DNA of 6,845 nucleotides, taken from positions 1 through 6,845 of the forward strand of contig CAZSKN010000064.1 in the NCBI GenBank assembly GCA_964607445.1. Reading direction: 5' to 3'. This stretch comes from CALCKU01 sp964607445 (GTDB taxonomy: Bacteria > Pseudomonadota > Alphaproteobacteria > Caulobacterales > Maricaulaceae). Of the stretch, positions 1 to 6,362 are shown piece by piece. A model generated the notes under the pieces. It was not told the DNA's origin, searched no databases, and worked only from the letters and a program-made list of their open reading frames with translations. A program made the position numbers and the translations under genes. Positions within the stretch are counted from its first letter, which is position 1. Every line of letters starts with the position of its first letter.

Positions 1-890
1 CCGCCTGACAAACGGTCATTGCCTTCACCACCAAATAAAGCATCTTCCCCATCACGGCCAAAAAGTCTGTCATTGCCTTCAAAGCCAAAGATATCATCAT
101 CGCCATTTGTACCGCGCAGATTATTTCCGCGTGCATTTCCGGTGATCTGATTTATGAATCCCTCTGTGACGGGCGCGGGCTCGGGCGTAGGTTCCGGCGT
201 CGGCTCAGGTGTCGGCTCATCAACAACCGTATCAAAAACGATATCGGCCACATTTAAGAACTCAAACCGACCTAATGCCGCGCCGTCAACGCCAGGCTCC
301 CGACCTGTAAAGACCAATGCATCAATATTTGTCAGCAGGTCTGTTCCCCAGATCGGATGATCAACTGTCAATGAGCCGTCATTATTTTCCGTGATTGTAT
401 ATTCAGACCGAAGGCCATCATAATTAACTTGCGCAAAATCTCCCGCATCTGCCTCATAAATGTCATCGCCAACGCCGCCATAAAGACCCGTAATACTGGC
501 ATCGGCGCGCAATGTATCATTACCATTCGTGCCATTTAAGACATTATCACCATCCAGACGTTGCTCGCCTAAACCTTCGGTCTGTGCAATCGCTTCAGCA
601 ACCGATAGCGTTTCACCCGACCTTGCGAAAAATATCGACTCGACATTAACAATCGTGTTGGCTCCCCATGTAGGGTGAGTCATTAAAATACGACCATTAT
701 CGAGTGTGGTGAACGTCCATTCGATTACATCTCCATCGACGTTTAGCACATCTTGGCCCCGACCGCCGTCAACCGTATCATTTCCACGCCCGACGAAAAA
801 AGTATTATCGCCTGATGTTCCTCTTAAGTCGTCATTGGTCTCATTTGCTCCCAAAACTCCACCATTAACATTATTCACGACACCTAACAT
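1..890 (-). CDS. RTX-type calcium-binding repeat protein, N-terminal part (C-terminus beyond left edge)
   Basis: This open frame on the minus strand starts at ATG 888-890 and runs off the window after 296 complete codons with no stop. A good Shine-Dalgarno (AGGAG) lies 6 nt upstream. The protein begins MLGVVNNVNGG, with no signal peptide or membrane segment, as is normal for type I secretion substrates. Glycine/aspartate-rich RTX-like nonapeptides occur at about residues 35-53 (GRGNDTVDGGRGQDVL), 120-145 and 260-296 (for example FGGEGNDRLSG); such repeats bind Ca2+ and fold as a beta-roll outside the cell. Two related stretches (about 20-100 and 117-211) each carry an RTX patch followed by a beta-rich unit ending in a WGxxxxxNxxxxxF pattern. 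A linker of four EPTP-like units spans 225-240 and leads into the last RTX block. The gene follows the ABC-HlyD pair on the same strand after 348 bp, so it is probably exported by that system. The C-terminus, any enzymatic domain and the secretion signal are out of view. Confidence 0.88.
   Translation of the reverse strand, partial: MLGVVNNVNGGVLGANETNDDLRGTSGDNTFFVGRGNDTVDGGRGQDVLNVDGDVIEWTFTTLDNGRILMTHPTWGANTIVNVESIFFARSGETLSVAEAIAQTEGLGEQRLDGDNVLNGTNGNDTLRADASITGLYGGVGDDIYEADAGDFAQVNYDGLRSEYTITENNDGSLTVDHPIWGTDLLTNIDALVFTGREPGVDGAALGRFEFLNVADIVFDTVVDEPTPEPTPEPTPEPAPVTEGFINQITGNARGNNLRGTNGDDDIFGFEGNDRLFGRDGEDALFGGEGNDRLSG
171..218 (-). repeat. Four 12-bp tandem repeats encoding an (EPTP)3-EPAP linker
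   Basis: Four consecutive 12-bp units (207-218, 195-206, 183-194, 171-182 on the minus strand) encode EPTP, EPTP, EPTP and EPAP, residues 225-240 of the RTX protein. The units differ mainly at third codon positions. The repeat forms a rigid, extracellular-type Pro/Glu spacer between the duplicated N-terminal modules and the following RTX block. Its in-frame period would allow the linker to change length without a frameshift. Confidence 0.8.
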
Positions 891-896
891 TTTAAT

Positions 897-901
897 CTCC
901 T
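897..901 (-). promoter_or_regulatory. Ribosome binding site of the RTX protein gene
   Basis: AGGAG on the minus strand with a 6-nt spacer to the ATG at 888-890. It fixes the start of the left-hand RTX frame; no other start codon in that frame has a comparable site. Confidence 0.75.
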
Positions 902-1060
902 ATTAACCTTTACTGTCCCGGGATGGCACATTCTGCCCTGTCCTCGCAAAAGTTGCGCCAGAGGTTATCAACGGCTGAAAAATCTACCCCGTTTTTTCAT
1001 TTAGCTAATTTTTGACTGATTTATTTCAGAGTTTTGTAGACTGCCAACACCCTATTTTCG

Positions 1061-1102
1061 CGCCCGCAGCGGGGCGGTTTAAGATATTTTTCATAACCGC
1101 TG
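1061..1102. repeat. GC-rich island with overlapping inverted repeats
   Basis: Three stems compete for the same bases: CGCCC (1061-1065) with GGGCG (1072-1076); CAGCGG (1067-1072) with CCGCTG (1097-1102); and GCGGTT (1074-1079) with AACCGC (1095-1100). Neither strand shows a long T-run right after the stems, so it is not a standard intrinsic terminator. It could be an RNA-processing or attenuation element in the leader of the RTX gene, or chance. Confidence 0.3.
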
Positions 1103-1191
1103 GGAGATTTAGGTCTTGAGTTGAGGCGCCAATTTCAAACATTGACGATACCCTAGAGTTAAAGGAATTTGAGTATTGACCCAAAGATTTC

Positions 1192-1220
1192 AGCCTGAGC
1201 CGTGTCCACTGTGTCAGGCT
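1192..1220 (-). repeat. 7-bp inverted repeat after the HlyD stop; possible weak terminator or processing hairpin
   Basis: AGCCTGA (1192-1198) and TCAGGCT (1214-1220) are perfect complements separated by 15 nt, starting about 18 nt past the HlyD stop codon. On the minus strand the hairpin is followed by GAAATCTTTGGG, not by a U-tract, so it is at best a weak terminator or a 3'-end stabilising hairpin that separates exporter mRNA from the RTX gene. Confidence 0.3.
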
Positions 1221-1238
1221 TGAGCATTGGATCAGATA

Positions 1239-2411
1239 TTAACGTTCCCGAAACGCCTCTGTTGATTTAAACAAAGGTTTGAAGAGATATTGAAAGACTG
1301 TTTTTTGTCCCGTTTCCAATTCGACATCGGCAACCATGCCAGGGCGTATATCTATGTCTTTGGTCAAGGCTTTGATGGCCTCTTCTGTGACTTCTACAAA
1401 CACTTTGTAATAAGGCGGTGCATCACGCTGATTTGGGTCTTCAAATGTATCGGCACTAACATGAACAACTTTGCCTTTGAGAGATCCATAAATCGTATAA
1501 TCATAAGCTGTAAGTTTTACGGTCGCGGGCATGTTCGGGAAAACAAATGCGACATCTTTAGGACTAATTTGGGCTTCGACGCGTAGCTCATCATCCAGGG
1601 GCGTGAGTTCCAATATCGGTTTTCCAGCAGGGGCAACCCCGCCGATTGTCGTAATTTCAATTTTATTGACGATACTTCTTACAGGGGCCGTTAACTCAGT
1701 CCGGTTCAATTTATCACGGCGCACACTTTTTGTCGCTTTATACTGGTTAAGCTCTGTCAATGTGTCCGAATGTTCTTGCGAACGCGACAAGGCATATTCA
1801 CTCTCGAAACTTGAGAGCGCTGCCAGAGCCTCATTCAATTCCTGTTGTGCTTTTATATATTCAAGTTCGGGCGCAATATCTTTTTCCGCGAGACCTTTTA
1901 ACATTGAGGTTTTATCTTTTTGCAAATTGATACGCGTCGTGATGGCCTCTTTTCCAGACTTATATTCTGCAAGATTAGCTTTAAAGAGGTTTAGTTCGGA
2001 GCGGCAAATCTTTTCGGCTTTAGCGCATATTTTTGCCGGAAACTTGAGATAATTCGCGTAAACAAGTTCTTTATCCAATCGAAAAAGTCGAGCTTCAAGA
2101 GCCGATACTTTGGTTTCCAATTCTTCAAAAGCGCCTTTAAATTGCCGGTCACTCAAACGGGCGACGACTTCCCCGGCTTGAACTTCCTTGCCTTCCCACA
2201 CCGGAAGTTCGGCAAGAATCCCGCCTTCTAGACTTTGGATAACCTGTGTTTGACTTGTAGGGACAACCGTCCCCGGCCCCCGCACGACCTCATCTAGTAA
2301 CGCATAATAAGACCACGTAAAAAAGGCAATCACACTTAAGGTAATCAACTTAATTACCCAACTGGTTTTATGACGGATAACCTGCCTATGCTGTGCGTAA
2401 ATTTTTGGCAT
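1239..2411 (-). CDS. HlyD-family membrane fusion protein (T1SS periplasmic adaptor)
   Basis: This 390-residue protein would link the inner-membrane ABC exporter to the outer-membrane channel. Residues 1-16 are basic and cytoplasmic; one membrane segment spans about 17-37. A split lipoyl/barrel-sandwich domain is visible as about 46-88 (QSLEGGILAELPVWEGKEV, then VQAGEVVARL) and about 237-270 (RTELTAPVRSIVNKIE, then VAPAGKPILELTP). Between them, about 90-235 is a Lys/Glu/Leu-rich alpha-helical hairpin. The beta-barrel and membrane-proximal parts follow, and the end has the family's conserved pattern (RPGMVADVELETGQKTV, then YLFKPLF at about 356-381). At 390 residues it is shorter than many T1SS HlyD proteins, which suggests a short coiled coil. 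Two cysteines, C129 and C136, sit in the periplasmic hairpin. The start overlaps the 3' end of the ABC gene by 26 bp, with AGGA about 10 nt upstream (2422-2425), indicating one transcript and probable translational coupling. The assignment is firm at family level; the substrate is inferred. Confidence 0.95.
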   Translation of the reverse strand: MPKIYAQHRQVIRHKTSWVIKLITLSVIAFFTWSYYALLDEVVRGPGTVVPTSQTQVIQSLEGGILAELPVWEGKEVQAGEVVARLSDRQFKGAFEELETKVSALEARLFRLDKELVYANYLKFPAKICAKAEKICRSELNLFKANLAEYKSGKEAITTRINLQKDKTSMLKGLAEKDIAPELEYIKAQQELNEALAALSSFESEYALSRSQEHSDTLTELNQYKATKSVRRDKLNRTELTAPVRSIVNKIEITTIGGVAPAGKPILELTPLDDELRVEAQISPKDVAFVFPNMPATVKLTAYDYTIYGSLKGKVVHVSADTFEDPNQRDAPPYYKVFVEVTEEAIKALTKDIDIRPGMVADVELETGQKTVFQYLFKPLFKSTEAFRER

Positions 2412-4548
2412 TTTCCAGCTTTCCTACAGGTGATTTCGGGGCACTTAATTTTGCGATGACCTCTTTTGATGGGCCATGCAATCTGACTTTACCCTTTTGC
2501 AAGACAATAATTTCATCAAGCAGATCAAGGGCTGCGGGGCGATGGGTAGAAAGAATACATGTTTTCCCGATCAGCCATGATTTTAAATTTTCGACAATCT
2601 GGCGTTCCAGCATTTGATCAAAACTGGCCGTCGGTTCGTCGAGTAAAACAATTGTAGGGTCTTGAAGATACAGACGTGACAATCCAATACTTTGTTTCTG
2701 GCCAACAGACACGCCGGTCTCGCCATCCCCAATCATCATATCCAGACCTAATGGGTGAGCTTTAACATGATGGGCCAGTCCAGAAAATTTCAAAGCTTCA
2801 AATAACCGCCGATCATCACATGGGCCTGCAGCCAACTCCAGATTTTCTCTTAATGTTCCCGTAAACAGTGTCGTTTCTTGCGTTAAATACCCGACATGAC
2901 GCCGTAAATCTTCTGGTAAAATTTGGTTCATGGACAAAGCATCCAGTGTAATCTGGCCACTGGTTGCGTCATAAAGACCAGATAAAAGCTTCAGTAATGT
3001 CGACTTACCAGATCCATTTGTTCCCAACAGTCCTATATTCCGCCCCGCTTTCAATTCCAATAAAGAGATATCCAAAACCGTTGGCGCCTCTTCATGATAT
3101 TGAAAGACTACATTTTCCAATACAAAATCCCCGCGTAAACTATCGGCTGACAGAAAATGCTTTTCAGGCGGTTTTTCCTGTTCACTTTCAGCAATCATGT
3201 CCAACCCATCCAAAGAGGATTTAACCTGTTGCCAGCGGGACAATACATTTGCGAGGCTGGTAATAGGAGACAGTGTGCGTGATGTTAAAATACTAATCGC
3301 GATAATCGCCCCAACCGTTAAATCTCCTACAAAGACCATATAAACCCCCGCCACGATAGCCGAGATGTAAGCCGATTGCTGTATAGCCTGCGCCCAGAAC
3401 GTCAGTTTTGCAGACAGCAATCTTTGCTCCGTTGTTTTTTCCGATGTCAGTTCTAATACCTCTTCCCATTGACCCTGAAAAAAGTTTTCGGCGCGGAGGG
3501 ATTTCACAGTCTCCAAACCATAAGCCGATTGGATCAACACTTTATTCGCGGCACTATGCCCGCCAAGCATTTCTTCGGACAAAGCCTCCATACGGGAGCG
3601 CGCAAATAAACTCGGAATTATGATAAGCGCCATGGCCCCCAAAATGATGAAAGCAATATTTCCCGCTATGGTATAAATTAAAGCCAAAAAGATAAATACA
3701 AATGGAATATCAGCGGCCGAACTGATAGAAGAGGTGGTAAAAAATTCCCGGACGCTTGAAAACTCCCGCATAGAATAGATCAAAGATCCGGGTCCCTCTG
3801 GACGTTTTGACAAGCGCATACCCATGAAACGCTGGAATAAAAGCGTCGAAATATTGATTTCGATTTCACGTCCGGAAATATCAATCAGCGTCGCCCGAGC
3901 CACCCGCAACATTGCCTCTAACAACACAGCAATTAAAACACCGACAACAAGCACCCAAAGCGTGGGGATGGATTGGTTGGGGATAACACGATCATAGACC
4001 TGCAAGGTAAAAAGTGAAATGGCTACAGCGAGCGTATTCGCCGTCAAGGTTCCCAGTACAATATCTCTGATAAGCGCACGTTGCGTTTTAAAATGCGACC
4101 AAAACCAGTGCCCCTTTTCTTTTTTCGGAATGTATTTTTTTTCAATAGCCTCAAAAGCGTGACCAGCGATAATGAGTTTTCTAGCCAGTTTTTCATTCAT
4201 TTCCTGAATAGGAAATTTACGAACACCTTCAAAATAACCGGGACGTTCAACCTGATAAGTTTCCTCATTTTTTGAATGAATTATGACATATGCCCCATTT
4301 TTCATAAGGGCACAAACCGGTAAAATATCGTCGGTAATTTCAACGTCATCAACGACATAAGCTGTTAGACCCAAGCGCGAAAACGCGCGTGGCACCATAT
4401 CAACGGTTAAATCCTGATGGCTGACAGGTAATCCAATAGCGAAATCCGTCGGATCGACATTTTTCCCAAAACGCCGGACATAATGCTTCAAAATTACCAG
4501 TAGAGGATTCTGTTTTTGCACACCGGGTAATTTGGCAGGAACAGTCAT
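2386..4548 (-). CDS. Type I secretion ABC permease/ATPase, LssB/LapB-like
   Basis: A 720-residue inner-membrane exporter subunit that would use ATP to push unfolded substrate through the HlyD-TolC conduit. Domains in order: a C39-peptidase-like domain at about 13-135 with no cysteine before C79, so the catalytic Cys expected near the N-terminus is missing and it probably serves in substrate recognition; a six-helix transmembrane domain at about 158-440 (segments near 163-185, 196-216, 280-297, 298-316 and 390-425 are clear); and an ATPase domain at about 474-700. ATPase motifs: Walker A GTNGSGKST (509-517), Q-loop glutamine 557, signature VSVGQ (613-617) in place of LSGGQ, Walker B IVLLDEPT (633-640) with catalytic E638, and switch histidine 669 in LSTHR. 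The length and the LPV...LT...PRAFSRLGL pattern in the N-terminal domain match the LssB/LapB group rather than bacteriocin exporters. The start at 4546-4548 has only a weak GGA upstream. The gene leads the ABC-HlyD transcript and is divergent from the TolC gene. Confidence 0.96.
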   Translation of the reverse strand: MTVPAKLPGVQKQNPLLVILKHYVRRFGKNVDPTDFAIGLPVSHQDLTVDMVPRAFSRLGLTAYVVDDVEITDDILPVCALMKNGAYVIIHSKNEETYQVERPGYFEGVRKFPIQEMNEKLARKLIIAGHAFEAIEKKYIPKKEKGHWFWSHFKTQRALIRDIVLGTLTANTLAVAISLFTLQVYDRVIPNQSIPTLWVLVVGVLIAVLLEAMLRVARATLIDISGREIEINISTLLFQRFMGMRLSKRPEGPGSLIYSMREFSSVREFFTTSSISSAADIPFVFIFLALIYTIAGNIAFIILGAMALIIIPSLFARSRMEALSEEMLGGHSAANKVLIQSAYGLETVKSLRAENFFQGQWEEVLELTSEKTTEQRLLSAKLTFWAQAIQQSAYISAIVAGVYMVFVGDLTVGAIIAISILTSRTLSPITSLANVLSRWQQVKSSLDGLDMIAESEQEKPPEKHFLSADSLRGDFVLENVVFQYHEEAPTVLDISLLELKAGRNIGLLGTNGSGKSTLLKLLSGLYDATSGQITLDALSMNQILPEDLRRHVGYLTQETTLFTGTLRENLELAAGPCDDRRLFEALKFSGLAHHVKAHPLGLDMMIGDGETGVSVGQKQSIGLSRLYLQDPTIVLLDEPTASFDQMLERQIVENLKSWLIGKTCILSTHRPAALDLLDEIIVLQKGKVRLHGPSKEVIAKLSAPKSPVGKLENAKNLRTA

Positions 4549-4665
4549 TTCAATCCAAACACTTAAATATTTATCATTGTCCTGATCCTAGCAAAATATA
4601 ATAAATTTTCGATAAACACAGCGAAAATTAGCCCCAATTACTTTGCGCGCACTCTTATTCGTCTC

Positions 4666-4694
4666 TTTACAACAATATGACTAATGGTGATAAA
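4666..4694 (+). promoter_or_regulatory. Candidate sigma70-type promoter of the TolC gene
   Basis: TTTACA (4666-4671) matches the -35 consensus at 5 of 6 bases. GATAAA (4689-4694) matches the -10 at 4 of 6, with a 17-bp spacer. Transcription would start near 4700-4703, beside the palindrome at 4705-4718 and upstream of the ribosome binding site. Read by eye; the -10 is weak. Confidence 0.35.
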
Positions 4695-4704
4695 TTAACG
4701 ACTA

Positions 4705-4718
4705 AGAATCAGGATTCT
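4705..4718. promoter_or_regulatory. Palindrome AGAATC-AG-GATTCT, possible operator
   Basis: Perfect 6-bp arms with a 2-bp centre lie between the candidate -10 and the ribosome binding site of the TolC gene, where a bound repressor would block transcription. Its core heptamer ATCAGGA recurs inverted at 4580-4586 near the ABC gene. The function is inference. Confidence 0.3.
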
Positions 4719-4726
4719 GAACGGGT

Positions 4727-4730
4727 GGAG
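4727..4730 (+). promoter_or_regulatory. Ribosome binding site deciding the TolC-protein start
   Basis: GGAG within GGGTGGAG, 9 nt before ATG 4740. The next in-frame ATG (4791) would leave a more typical short lipoprotein signal but has no Shine-Dalgarno-like sequence upstream, so 4740 is preferred. Confidence 0.6.
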
Positions 4731-4739
4731 CGGTAAAAT

Positions 4740-6122
4740 ATGACCAAATATAAACTTGGCGACACGTCTAAAGTCTCACGCCTTTATTCAATGTTCTCAA
4801 AAAGCGTCATTGGCGCTCTCAGCCTATCCCTTTTGGCATGTGAAACGACCTCCTCTGCTCTGGATGATGTTATTCCGGCAGCGGGTCTTTTAGCGACAAA
4901 ATCCGATACCCAGACCTCAGAAGGGTTTGATTTAAAAGTTCAAGAATTTTACCAGAGAAACAGGATATATGATACGATTGCACGTAGCTTGTCCGAGCAA
5001 TCTCCTCTGGCCTCCAAAGCCAGTTTGGAAGGTCAGAAACTCCTCGGCGAAGGCTATAACCAAAATCGACTTCCTCAAGTCTCTCCCACCTCTTCTGTTG
5101 ATGATGACGGAGATCTCATAGGTCGCTTGATTGTCGAACAAGTTATATTTGACAATGGCCGTTTCAAAGCGGGTAAAAAGCTATTAACGGCCGACGAATC
5201 CCGTGCATTCAGTGACTATCTCATCGAAGCCAATGAAGACATTGCAACGGGTATTGATGTGTATTTGCGCGCTGTCCGGCTTCAACGTTTACTCTCGGCG
5301 TCTGAAAAGCTGGCTTTAAAATATGATGACTTGCACAAGATTGCTATCGACCGTGTATCAGGTGGTGTTGGCAAACGTTCTGAATCGAGCTTATTTGAAA
5401 TCAGAAAATTACAAACACATGCACAATCAGCCTCTGTTAGAGCCGAATTACAATCCGCAAAAACCCAACTCCAAACCTTAACAGGCAGAGATAGTTTTTC
5501 ATTCGTCCCGCAGCGCTTTAATTTTGGCCCTTCTCGTGAAGCGCTTGCTCAAGATATTTTTGAAACGGCACCTGCAATTCTACGGGTCAAAGCTGACGTA
5601 GAATCCCGTCTCGCCGAATTGGAACAAGCCAAGGCCAATCGCTTGCCCGCTCTGAGTTTTAGAGGCAGTTTAGGTGCTGGAACGGGTCTGGGTCTTGGCG
5701 CTGATGACCAAGTCAATGATGCTCGGCTTGGCCTCTCCGTATCGCAACCTCTTTATTGGGGTAAAAACTTAAACACGGAAGCCATCCTTAAAAATATAGA
5801 GGCAGAAGAATTACGGGTCAAAAGAGCAAAACGTGATGCTAAAGTGGAAATGGCAGCCCTTGATCAACAAATCAACGCTTTAGATGGACAATTACCTAAT
5901 CAGCAAACTCTAATTGATTTAGCAGAAAAAAGAGCCGACAACTTTAAAACGGATTTTCGGGCGGGTGCCGCAACTATGGTCGAAGCCATAAGTCTTTTAG
6001 AGACACTTAAAACACTTCAAACGCAATATATTGACATGGAACATGAACGTTTGAGTGCCGAACTACAATTTGCTCGGATTTTAGGCGTTTTAGGACCTGT
6101 TGTTCCCGCACCGTTACCTTAA
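4740..6122 (+). CDS. TolC-family outer-membrane channel protein with lipoprotein-type signal
   Basis: This 460-residue protein should form the trimeric outer-membrane exit duct of the secretion system. The mature part has the internal two-fold repeat of TolC: NQNRLPQVSPTSS (108-119) followed by IVEQVIFDNGRFKAGKKL (131-148) corresponds to KANRLPALSFRGS (298-310) followed by LSVSQPLYWGKNLNTEAIL (332-350). Each is followed by long helices rich in Ala, Leu, Glu and Lys (about 149-250 and 350-450) that would build the periplasmic tunnel. The N-terminus has 17 polar residues, then MFSKSVIGALSLSLLAC; LLAC (31-34) fits a lipobox with Glu at +2, so lipid attachment at C34 is likely. It is divergent from the ABC-HlyD pair across 191 bp and convergent with the right-hand exoprotein gene. 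Position and family make it the partner of this T1SS. TolC proteins of RND pumps are more often lipidated, so a role in another pump cannot be excluded. Confidence 0.92.
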   Translation: MTKYKLGDTSKVSRLYSMFSKSVIGALSLSLLACETTSSALDDVIPAAGLLATKSDTQTSEGFDLKVQEFYQRNRIYDTIARSLSEQSPLASKASLEGQKLLGEGYNQNRLPQVSPTSSVDDDGDLIGRLIVEQVIFDNGRFKAGKKLLTADESRAFSDYLIEANEDIATGIDVYLRAVRLQRLLSASEKLALKYDDLHKIAIDRVSGGVGKRSESSLFEIRKLQTHAQSASVRAELQSAKTQLQTLTGRDSFSFVPQRFNFGPSREALAQDIFETAPAILRVKADVESRLAELEQAKANRLPALSFRGSLGAGTGLGLGADDQVNDARLGLSVSQPLYWGKNLNTEAILKNIEAEELRVKRAKRDAKVEMAALDQQINALDGQLPNQQTLIDLAEKRADNFKTDFRAGAATMVEAISLLETLKTLQTQYIDMEHERLSAELQFARILGVLGPVVPAPLP

Positions 6123-6362
6123 ATAATTAAGAAACGCCTGCCCCCCTTATTCAGCACACGATGCCTGCAACGTTTAAATACTGCCCCCATCACATGACAC
6201 GCATTTGGCATGGGATATGCATAACATAGTATATAGAGAGGTATCACAACATAATATGTCACAAAATTACACATATAGCCCTAAGAACAAAAAACGAGCG
6301 AATATCAGCCATAAAAAAAGCCCGCCAAAATAGCGGGCCTCAAAGTAAACGGGAGTATATAT
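6123..6362. other. Convergent intergenic region between the TolC and exoprotein genes
   Basis: These 240 bp hold no gene that I can support. The left part is AT-rich, with no clear intrinsic terminator for the rightward TolC transcript. The only strong element is the hairpin at 6313-6338, which reads as a terminator for the leftward gene. Confidence 0.5.
6313..6338 (-). terminator. Rho-independent terminator of the right-hand exoprotein gene
   Basis: On the minus strand GCGGGC (6338-6333), a 7-nt loop and GCCCGC (6325-6320) form a perfect 6-bp GC stem followed at once by seven T residues (6319-6313). It lies about 25 nt past the stop codon of the leftward gene. In the plus direction no T-run follows the stem, so it would not act well on the TolC transcript. 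Confidence 0.9.

Larger units (their letters stand above)
891..1238. other. Intergenic region between the HlyD and RTX genes
   Basis: This 348-bp gap contains no credible gene on either strand. It is AT-rich apart from a GC-rich island near 1060-1102 that can form competing hairpins, and it has a 7-bp inverted repeat at 1192-1220 just past the HlyD stop. It should contain the 5' untranslated region of the RTX gene, and perhaps its own promoter, but I could not find a convincing -35/-10 pair on the minus strand. Whether the RTX gene is co-transcribed with the exporter genes cannot be decided from the sequence. Confidence 0.5.
4549..4739. promoter_or_regulatory. Divergent promoter region between the ABC and TolC genes
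   Basis: These 191 bp must serve both the leftward ABC-HlyD transcript and the rightward TolC gene. The region is AT-rich (for example around 4565-4620). The heptamer ATCAGGA occurs twice in mirrored orientation: on the minus strand at 4580-4586 and on the plus strand at 4708-4714. The plus-strand copy is the centre of a palindrome, AGAATC-AG-GATTCT (4705-4718). This could be a shared operator, but no regulator is encoded in the window to support that. I could not choose a convincing leftward promoter among the AT-rich options. Confidence 0.5.

Noticed and set aside
154..360. A plus-strand frame with Gly/Ser/Val repeats (GSGVGSGVGSGVGS)
   Set aside because: It is the antisense reading of the EPTP-encoding tandem repeat in the RTX gene; the minus-strand frame has a start, a ribosome site and RTX motifs.
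706..906. A 66-codon plus-strand frame over the start of the RTX gene
   Set aside because: It is antisense to the RTX coding sequence, with no homologous features and no ribosome site.
945..957. CGCAA-AAG-TTGCG hairpin in the RTX leader
   Set aside because: A 5-bp stem with a 3-nt loop and no flanking signal; expected by chance at this length.
1531..2052. A 173-codon open frame on the plus strand inside the HlyD gene
   Set aside because: It is antisense to a well-supported HlyD-family gene, its product is rich in Ser/Arg/Leu with no recognisable domain, and no ribosome site or promoter supports it.
4932..5141. A 69-codon minus-strand frame inside the TolC gene
   Set aside because: It is the shadow of the TolC frame, with no domain or translation signal.
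6320..6338. A bidirectional terminator serving the TolC gene as well
   Set aside because: On the plus strand the stem is followed by CTCAAAG with no T-run, and it lies about 200 bp past the TolC stop.
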